A DNA stretch of 64,000 bases from Heterobilharzia americana (lineage: Eukaryota > Platyhelminthes > Trematoda > Strigeidida > Schistosomatidae), in contig OX104128.1 in the NCBI GenBank assembly GCA_944470555.2, forward strand, positions 3,596,001 to 3,660,000, given 5' to 3'. Under the pieces are notes generated by a model. The model had not been told where the DNA came from and did not search any database. It worked only from the letters and a program-made list of their open reading frames with translations. How positions within the stretch are numbered: position 1 is the stretch's first letter; the number at the start of each line of letters is the position of its first letter. A program made the position numbers and the translations under genes. Shown piece after piece: positions 56,695 to 64,000 of the stretch.

Positions 56695-56900
56695 TCTCAG
56701 GGGTGGTCGTGTTATGTCGTGAACTGACAGAATGTGTAAATATGGATCGTTGGATTCTGACCCAGTGGATCAATGGTAATATGCTGACCAAGGAACCAGA
56801 ACGTCGCTAGCTCGAAACCTGATGAGGCGAGATTGCGGGTACGCACTGCTGAAGAGTTCCATACTAAGACGAAGATATTGCTAATTATCGCTTCAATGTT
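56695..56900 (+). repeat. SINE-B, 3'-truncated
   Basis: GACCCAGTGGATCAATGGTA (A-box-like), then core CTGAAGA and GACGAAG (box GAAG). Inactive. Confidence 0.7.
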
Positions 56901-56904
56901 TTAC

Positions 56905-57540
56905 GAAGAAATATGTGAAGTGTGAAAAACACTTACCTTAGCAAGATAGCTATTAAAGCCACAAAAAAATTGAAACATTATTTTATCAGTTCACCACCTG
57001 AGTTTGAATGCACCATCTTGTGACTATGTCATATTTATTACGAATAAATAAATTACTGAAGTTAGTGAGGGTGCCTACATGATATCAGAAACAATTGGAA
57101 ATTTGTTTCCCTTTCAGGTGAGTTAAAGAACATGTGAATTAGCTCTGAGTCTTATTTGAAGTAATGTCTGTTTAAACAGTGAATTTTATTTGTGAATAAA
57201 AGGCATACAGTGATGTATCACTTCTAAAGAATGTGAGAATAATGTCCTGAAGCTAGTTTGTTTACTTACTGACATTCACTGAGATGGCATTACCGCAACC
57301 ATGATGTCCATACTTAAATATCTGAAGTTACGCAATTGAACATAGCAATCAGAATCCTCATCGAAATTATCGACTGTTGACAGTAAACTACTGCAAGATT
57401 CAACTACACACAAAAACCAATACATTGCCCTTAACGACGTGCTTTGAGATGAGATTTGCTAAAGTGTTCGTGGGAGGCGAACCAAGTCGGTTATGAGGAA
57501 GAATAGTCAGCGATGGGATTGGATGACGGTAGTGCTACAT
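56905..57540. other. AT-rich DNA, nothing recognised
   Basis: No repeat or exon seen. Confidence 0.35.
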
Positions 57541-57544
57541 TACG

Positions 57545-57725
57545 AATTGAGAGAAGTAGAGAAGTGTGGAATAATGGGTTTCAACCTCGTAGCTAAACTA
57601 AGACGTACTCACCGCTTGCTCTTAATGTTTTGGGTTCAATCTCTGGCACGGTACTTCGTGCGTACTGCTAAGAATCCCCGTTCTAGGGGTGAAATAGCAG
57701 TCTAAGTACTCCCAGCTTGTCATTG
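57545..57725 (+). repeat. SINE-B variant directly upstream of an exon
   Basis: TTTTGGGTTCAATCTCTGG (B-box-like), then CTAAGAA (core changed), stem II CCCC/GGGG, GAAA and GTC, with helix I GTACT/AGTAC still paired. Its end lies about 14 bp before the 57739 exon. Confidence 0.6.
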
Positions 57726-57738
57726 ATTATCCAAATAG

Positions 57739-58112
57739 TGTCATTTCATAATGAGAGATTAGTTTCATTAAAGCATCTACAGACAAGATACCTGATTCAT
57801 GATGAAAAGGTAGAATTGAATACTGAGCAGTTGTACTTCTTGAAACCTTTCATTGAAATAATGTCAAGGTGGTCTGATATAGATATTACTTCTTTTGTGA
57901 TACATTCCTTATTCCTTCTTCTGAGTGGTATTTCCAAGTGTGAAAACACACCTTTAACGAATACGAAACTGTTTATTGTGGAAAAAAATTCAATAAATAC
58001 TTTTTTTGCTATAAAAAATGATTACAAACAATTTCTTCAACTAATGCAATCGGTTTCAACTTTACTCGATAATTTGAACACTGGTTTACATTCATCTATA
58101 TACTACAGTGAA
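57739..58112 (+). CDS. Exon of the plus-strand host gene (unknown helical protein)
   Basis: 374 nt, phase 1 in (ATCCAAATAG), phase 0 out (GAA|GTATGT). The longest host coding stretch on this strand: starts SFHNERLVSLKHLQTRYLIH, middle EQLYFLKPFIEIMSRWSDID, later FLQLMQSVSTLLDNLNTGL, ending YYSE. Strongly helical with alternating Leu/Ile, no Cys-His or membrane pattern; compatible with an ARM/HEAT-type scaffold, but I do not recognise the family. Not repeat-derived. Outgoing phase 0; the next exon was not identified with confidence. Confidence 0.75.
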
Positions 58113-58114
58113 GT

Positions 58115-58630
58115 ATGTTTGAAATAATGTTTTCAATTTTCAATTTATATTATTCATATAGTAAACATTAGGTAGACTAAAATCATTATCAAGTTGAAAC
58201 AAAAGTATTTTACTGGTAGACTGATCAGTCGATACTGTAACAAAGTGTGTTGAGAAATAAAGTTGAAAACTGAATGGATATCTGTGAAAACCTAGAGACA
58301 CCTATTAAAATACTGTTTCATTCAGACAAACAGCTATTAGTTAATGTGTCTGAAATAACTCAACAACATAAAGGCTGACAAATGTTTCATAAAATATCTC
58401 TTCTCTAATAAATAATAAAGCTGTCGTATTCCATATTAAGAATTACACATTTGCATGAGAGAGTCACCTAGTGAATGATGACGAATAAATTTTGAAGAGA
58501 CCAAAATATAGTTAACAAAAGCTGACCTTTGGATTGTTCTCTTATCTCAAGATAGAAAGGAATTTCTTGAGAGAAGTTACATTTTGACTAGAAATTAGGG
58601 AATCAATACTTTGAAAATGTTTTAGTTACC
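58115..58630. other. Intron DNA
   Basis: Nothing recognised. Confidence 0.4.
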
Positions 58631-58634
58631 TATT

Positions 58635-59840
58635 TCTGTTATTATTTACCCCATGGGTTCCTGGTGGAACATAAGGATTCAGTAGCACGTCTCCATTCCA
58701 CTCGCTTCCCTGCAAATATTTGAACCTGACTCCACCACTGCACACAAGCTTGCATTTTACCTCGCACTGTCTCCTCCATATCAACCTCGACTCAGACACT
58801 GAACTCATCGTTTACCATCTAAGTTCCACCTGACGGCCTGGCATGTCATGTCCTCAAATGGTCTTCTCAGTGCATGCCCAATCCACCTCCACTTTCTTCT
58901 GCATATTTCTTCACAGATAGGTTCTTGGTTGGTTCCTTGTCAGCCAGCCACCCAGCCAGCCAGTCACATTTCCTTCTTGCTCATCCTCATTATTCTGGCC
59001 ATCTCATCTTCACTAACCAGCCAGCATACATAGCAGTTGTTGATGAATATCTGCAGCTTCATGGAAATGCTTTCCGTGACACGCTGCCAAGTCTCTCAAC
59101 CATCACATGGAAGCACTGACTGACTTCACTGAATTACTGTTGAATATTGTTCATGTCTCATGTTAAGTGTAGAAGATCTCCATACTGGTTTCTGGTTGAT
59201 GAACGCCCATCTTGCTGTCTTCCCGATCCTGGCTGCTTTGACGTCCTCGTCTGTGCCACCACCACCGTCTGTAGTTGAAACGATGCTGTCTAGATAGGTG
59301 GGTAGGTGAAAGAGACTACTCCTTTACATTCCTCCCATTGGTAGGGATTGCAGCTTGCTGGTGTTGTTGTTGTAGTTGTTGGTTGGGTGTCATCATCACC
59401 TCCGTCTTCTCTACATTCACCTGAAGTCCTGTCTTCTCTTCCCTCCCTCTCCTCTTCTCTCAACTTGTTGGTTCTCACCTATACATCTTCAAGTTTGTAC
59501 GACATTAGACATAAATTATGATCGTTGGTGAAATCCAAATCTTCTGGTATCTTTTCCGCGGTCCAGCCAGCGTATCTCCCCTCTTCTCCATCCTCACAGT
59601 TGTCTGTTGCATGATCCAGTCCAGTCGACCACAATCAGGAATATCATGGGTGACAGTAGGCAGCAGCCTTATTTCACTCCTGTCTTCACTTCAAAGTCAT
59701 CAGTGAGCTTCCCATTGTGAATTAGTTGTCATGTGGTGTCTTCATATAGTTGTTGAATGAGGTTGATAAATATTTGTGATATTCCGTAGTGTTGGAGCAG
59801 TTTGCAAATGACTTCTCGGTGGACGCTGTCGAAGTTTAGT
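58635..59840 (-). mobile_element. RTE fragment, RT middle to 3' end
   Basis: Opens ATTTACCCCATGGGTTCCTGG and ends near 59838 in the RT motif A region (GACGCTGTCGAAG). Short broken frames only. Confidence 0.87.
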
Positions 59841-59844
59841 CACC

Positions 59845-60105
59845 TAATCAGCGCTAATTTACGCTACAGGACCTTTAAAATGAATGATAAGGCTTTATTC
59901 ACATTTTGTCACAAAACGTCGTCCAGGTAAATATTTATTTCACTTTCAGATTTGTGGGTGTAGTTCGCGGTTTGTGAACCTGTAGCACTCTATTTCTTTT
60001 CATTGTTCTGTTCAGTCAAAAAAAATATTTCTTCTATTCGAATTCTTTCTCACTATAAAGTATCCCCAACCGAAGCAGGATTAAGTAACATGTTTACCGT
60101 TAAAC
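59845..60105. other. AT-rich DNA
   Basis: Nothing recognised. Confidence 0.35.
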
Positions 60106-60109
60106 CTAA

Positions 60110-60240
60110 CTCTCATAGGTTCACCCTTCCATAAGGTCGTGTGAGCATCGCTGAGGAACCTCAAACTGAGACAAAACAACTCTTCAATGTTCCTACACTC
60201 TACATGGTTCTCTAACTGATATCATTCCACAATATATACC
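60110..60240 (+). repeat. SINE-B scrap
   Basis: CATCGCTGAGGAACCTCAAA keeps CTGAGGA, but the remainder has drifted (GACAAAAC). Confidence 0.45.
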
Positions 60241-60284
60241 AAGTGAATTTTGAAAATAACTTGTGAATAGATTTTGAAGCCTTT

Positions 60285-60645
60285 TGGATGGTGTTGTATT
60301 CTCTGAGCTAGATGGTTGAACCATGTTGTACCATATGTCTTCCACAACCTTCTACGAATTTCTAGTCCATTGGACAGTCGATAGGCGGTCTGTATCTGAC
60401 ACTAGTCGGCAGAACATGATAGCGTAGATTCTCATGGAGAAAATTTTATTGTTCTTTTGTGCAGGACTGTCTCTTGTTGAATTTCTTTTATTTCCGAACA
60501 ATAAGAAGCGTTGCAACATGAGTCTTCCACTCCTTCCCATTAATTTCATACTGAAGTTAGTGCTGATGATGTCGTCTAGCAAGATGATGAAAGCTTCACG
60601 ATTTAACAACGCAGCTCAGAGAGCACAATACAACCAAGAATTTCC
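60285..60645. mobile_element. PLE 3'-end inverted pair
   Basis: Minus-oriented GTGTTGTATTCTCTGAGC at about 60290 and plus-oriented AGCTCAGAGAGCACAATACA at about 60625, with TTAGTGCTGATGATGTCGTC before it. Same layout as at 12, 16 and 23.5 kb. Confidence 0.65.
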
Positions 60646-60648
60646 AGC

Positions 60649-60700
60649 CCATTGGACATTCGAATTCAATGCCACCAAAATTCTTCCTCCTGTATGTGTT
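60649..60700 (+). other. Possible exon after the PLE
   Basis: AATTTCCAG acceptor; with phase 0 (as left by the 57739 exon) it reads PIGHSNSMPPKFFL to a CCT|GTATGT donor. Another frame stays open longer (HWTFEFNATKILPPVCVAC). Ambiguous. Confidence 0.2.
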
Positions 60701-60764
60701 GCATGTAGCTTAGTTAGTCATAAAAGTTTAGTCGAAATATTCTGGAAGGAAATTTTAGGGTAGC

Positions 60765-61510
60765 TTAATTCAACAGCACATTATATTTCATCAGACTTTA
60801 ACAGGAATGATATTTTCTGTTACGACTTACTCTGAAAACAATTTGATAGCTTTTTTCCATGCACAAAAATGTTTACAACAAAGATGAGTATTGGATATAC
60901 TTTTTCTGTATTCACAGATAAATGTATGCACATGACGTAATGGTATAACCTGTCAGTCATCTAATTCAAAGTCTTTAGTTCAGCATAGTTTCAAATTATG
61001 ACAGGAAATCGAACAATAATAATAAAATTGCCAAAACGTCACTGATAGAATAAGAATAAAATTCACTACTGGTATTCACACAAAGTATTTTATTCTAACA
61101 ATACAAGGTCATTTTTGTGTTTTTTAATTGCACAAACAATTGAATACAGAATGAAACATTTACTGAAAGGAATATATATACACAGAAAAACAATAGAGAA
61201 AAAGGTTTTGCAAGATAAACTTACTTTATAATCGATTGGAAAACACTTTCACTAGCTAAAGAATTTATAATGAATATAGTGTATACTGAAGTAGATTATG
61301 ATTTTAAATTGAATAGGAGGGAAAATATACTACATTCTTGGGTTCTGAGGTATTAGAAATGTATTCACAGTAGACTGTACTTCAGAAAAAGAAGGTAAGT
61401 AGACAGTTTAAGGTCTACTTTCATATAAAGGAATACTATTTTGCACAATAGAAATATTAAGATGATAGAAATGCTCAGAATTTATTGAAGTGAAATCATA
61501 TTACAGGCGA
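60765..61510. other. AT-rich DNA; possible 24-nt micro-exon
   Basis: At about 61370-61393 ATTCACAG, 24 nt (DCTSEKE) and GAAG|GTAAGT make a splice-flanked piece on the plus strand, phase 1-1. No phase partner found. Confidence 0.25.
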
Positions 61511-61514
61511 TGAC

Positions 61515-61810
61515 ATCAAAACTATACTCATTGCATAAGCAGTGGCCCAGTGAATATCAATCTGGCGCTTGAGGTGATCACTATTGGGTTCAAGTCAAAG
61601 TCACAGAAAAACCCAATAAGAAGAGGCAGGTGCCTCCAACTGTAGATCTCAAACATGGCCAATGCGTAACCTTGAAGCCTATACTCAGACCCATCATTAC
61701 TGTTGAAATGGAATGAACAGTAATATCGAGGCATCCGCTCAACAGAAAATATACCAATAGTATCCAATGCATTCGGTCTAGTCAGATAACGGGAAGTTGC
61801 AAGTAGTAAC
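61515..61810 (+). repeat. SINE-A, decayed but nearly full length
   Basis: CATTGCATAAGCAGTGG head, GGGTTCAAGTCAAAG (B-box-like) and the tail ATCGAGGCATCCGC then CGGTCTAGTCAGATAACG. Hammerhead core lost. Confidence 0.6.
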
Positions 61811-62044
61811 ATAGAAAACAGTTACTATTTGCAGAACGTTTCCGATTCTTCTATCATCGATAAAAGTCAGCGTTGCTGAAACTCATAAAAACCTCAATAC
61901 CTTCAAACGAAACCATGTGGTGTATACTAATCCTTCGAAGACGTGAAGCCCAATTTAGTTCGGTTCATCATATCACATCTCAATGAATTTCAAGTTTCAC
62001 AGGAAATCAATGACAAATAAGGCAGTACTAATCAGTCTTTATCA

Positions 62045-62320
62045 TGCAGAATGAAGTGGAGATGGATTGGGTATACTCTGAGAAGGCTGTCTGGGGACAT
62101 CACGCGTAAGGCCAATCGCTCGAGTGGAACCCAGATGGGAAGCGACGAGTTGGGCGTCGGTACCGAGGGTGGTGACATGGAGGAGATCGTGCGAGGAAGA
62201 AATGAGAGGTTGTGGGCTGTTGTGGAGCCAGGTTCAAAAGATTTCAGAGAACAGAGGGCATTGGAGACGTGCTACTGAAGCCGTATTTTCCATTAGGAAC
62301 CCAAGGGACAAATAATAATA
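62045..62320 (+). mobile_element. RTE 3'-end fragment
   Basis: Near-identical to 50440-50715; ends AACCCAAGGGACAAATAATAATA. Encodes the last about 75 codons (RWIGYTLRRLSGDITRKANR). Confidence 0.92.
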
Positions 62321-62324
62321 TAAA

Positions 62325-62570
62325 TAATGATCAGTCCTTATCGGCATATGGGCTATTTGAGCACACCCCTCAATATTGCCGGTAATTTCATTTTGACAGC
62401 GGTGATGGTTATTGGATAGCAGTGGAATCCAAGAGATCTATGCTTCGTCCTGTTTGGCAGTCATTAGGTGGATAGGCTTGAACAAATGAATGATGCTATT
62501 CCCACTGAGACTCGAGCCCGGAACTCATTGCTTCAGATACCAGAGCGTTATCCAAAAGGTTTGTGAGTCA
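62325..62570 (-). repeat. SINE-A copy, minus
   Basis: GTGGAATCCAAGAGATCTATG and CTTCGTCCTGTTTGGCAG in reverse keep the ribozyme outline, but the core reads CTAATGAC. Inactive. Confidence 0.65.
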
Positions 62571-62574
62571 TGGT

Positions 62575-63180
62575 AGTCACTCTTCTCTTTTGCAATAAGT
62601 TCCCCACCGCTAACCTGAGGATCAAAACGAAGTGAGACACTTTCAATTTACTTGAAATGTAACATATTGATGATGAGTATGTAGCAAACGTTTGCTTCCC
62701 CTTCAACTGCAATTTTTCAAATTTGAAACCACTTAAAGATATCACAACATATTAAATACTCCTTTTTTTACAGTTGCATTCGTTTCAAAGGGAAAGTGTT
62801 CACCTGAAGTAGGTTGTAAAACAGCTGTACTTTTCGACAAACCATACTTCCGTGATTATGTTTATCAGACTATCAGAGCAAAATGAATTCATTTTTTGCT
62901 TGAGCTACTTCTCACCAACAAACAGTACAAAATGTACATAGAATTATGGAAAAAAAGCGTGCCTTTTGCTAAACAGAAATTTCCAAAAGCTGACGTAGAA
63001 TAGACACTGATATTACAACCTGGAGAGTAGTTTCATATGAGGTTACAATAAACCAAAAACTTTATCCTTGGCGATGGAAACTTATGAAAAATTCTATTAT
63101 CTGCTGAAAAAACTCAAAGCTTTTTATGCGGTGGCTAGTTATTGGAGAATAACCAATTTCATGTTATCTCGTCCTAAGTG
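62575..63180. other. AT-rich DNA, nothing recognised
   Basis: No repeat or exon seen. Confidence 0.35.
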
Positions 63181-63234
63181 CTGACTGATTGCTATCGATC
63201 GTCTTGCAGTGTGACAATCAAGTTTGGAGGCTCA

Positions 63235-63455
63235 CCGCTCTGATGCATGACCTAAGTTTCCAGATAGTTGGCACTTGTCAGCAAGGCATATCTGAAACGT
63301 CGAAGGAACTTATTTACCTTGTGAAATTCGAACTGGCGTCACTCAGTGTTGCAGTCAATGATGTTACCACTGAGATATTCATGTCACTGGCCACAACTGA
63401 CCTTCTGTCAGATTGGTTTACACAGAGTGATAGGTCACTGGAGAATGACTAACTC
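63235..63455 (-). repeat. SINE-C copy
   Basis: Matches 25.81-25.99 kb: GGCACTTGTCAGCAAGGCATATCTGAAACG and GCGTCACTCAGTGTTGCAGTC. Its open frame on the plus strand is incidental. Confidence 0.75.
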
Positions 63456-63639
63456 TTTTATGACCATATTCTCTCTGATTTCATGGTTTTTCATTGTTTG
63501 TACTCGATACTTACTGGCAAAATTTCATCTTAAGACTTCCAGAAGTATATATTAGATTAGCTTATTTGATGATAAAGTATTGTTTACCAGTTGATGTTCT
63601 GAGCACAATTCACTAATTATTATGATATAAGGATAATCA

Positions 63640-64000
63640 CACAACTTTTTCAGCTGGTATCAGTTCCATTGAATATGCTTAATGATCTAACAGTTTGCAT
63701 ACCTGTCTTTTCTTCAACAGATTGTTTTCAAATAAATGATTTCCAACTGCTGCTAGACGACGATCCTCCATGAATGTCCTTATGCTTAATTCTTCAAAAT
63801 CCAAGACAATAAACTTTGGTTTTAGATGCAAATAAAACTTATGTAAACTAATTAGTTAGCTTGATTCCTGTTATATTGATAGTTGTGCGTTAGAGAATGT
63901 TACAAGTATGATTTATCTCAATGTGTGTTTTTCTTCAGGCCTTTCCCGGTCTTCCTATATATTACTAATTTCTAAAAGATCCTACCATCTAACTTTCTAT
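63640..64000 (+). mobile_element. CR1/jockey-like fragment, cut by the window end
   Basis: Parallels 31.2-31.5 kb: CTTCTTCAACAGAT, AACTTTGGTTTTAGATGC, AGAATGTTACAAGT and TTCTAAAAGATCCTAC. Continues beyond the window. Confidence 0.8.

Noticed and set aside
58635..59840. Naming the plus-strand gene after an ARM/HEAT family member, or the SH3 gene after a specific adaptor such as endophilin, SORBS or a Tuba-like protein
   Set aside because: One SH3 domain and helical fragments are not diagnostic; a profile search of the joined exons would be needed.
63189..63452. 87-codon plus-strand frame as an exon
   Set aside because: The DNA matches SINE-C at 25.8 kb, so the opening is incidental.
1..64000. 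CRISPR arrays, operons, prokaryotic promoters or ribosome binding sites
   Set aside because: No direct-repeat/spacer pattern; introns, retroelements and SINEs show eukaryotic nuclear DNA.

Overview
The window looks like nuclear DNA of a schistosome blood fluke (Schistosoma sp.). The evidence is the repeat content: SINEs of the Sm-alpha type carrying hammerhead ribozymes, RTE-type non-LTR retrotransposons whose C-terminal RT region is of the kind often labelled 'craniofacial development protein 2-like', Penelope-like elements (PLEs) with GIY-YIG domains, AT-rich introns tens of kb long, and at least one apparent micro-exon. The abundance of this RTE type makes me lean towards the S. haematobium group, but that is a guess. 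There are no complete single-exon host genes, no bona fide tRNA or rRNA genes and no prokaryotic features. Positions 11842-11911 are an assembly gap.

Two host genes appear to run through the window on opposite strands, with exons interleaved. The minus-strand gene encodes an SH3 adaptor-like protein. In transcript order its exons are 43891-43965 (doubtful), 38591-38653, 33822-33934, 28753-28954 (first half of SH3), 24909-25181 (second half of SH3), 21040-21055 (16-nt micro-exon), 15351-15428 and 453-560. Splice phases agree at every junction from 38591 to 15351; at least one exon between 15351 and 560 is missing from my list. The plus-strand gene encodes a helical protein I do not recognise. 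Its exons are 1961-2122, 13478-13570, 25540-25745, 26655-26758 and 57739-58112. Some of its exons are also missing, since only the 25540/26655 pair joins in phase.

Nearly all remaining recognisable sequence is dead or truncated retroelements: about 19 RTE fragments (13 minus, 6 plus, many ending in a TAA/TTA repeat); two copies of a second non-LTR family (29.26-29.99 kb plus, 36.69-37.31 kb minus); two CR1/jockey-like fragments (30.3-31.75 kb and 63.64-64.0 kb); PLE fragments, several arranged as head-to-head inverted pairs; and four tRNA-like SINE families. I call these SINE-A (Sm-alpha-like with hammerhead), SINE-B (a different tRNA-like body that also contains a hammerhead core), SINE-C (25.76, 13.84 and 63.24 kb) and SINE-D (9.2 kb, fragment at 7.15 kb).

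The most interesting points are the second hammerhead-bearing SINE family (SINE-B), a SINE-C insertion whose 17-bp target-site duplication copies a splice donor of the plus-strand gene, the phase-consistent 16-nt micro-exon, and the interleaving of two genes on opposite strands. All calls come from reading the sequence; repeat boundaries are approximate to about 10-30 bases.
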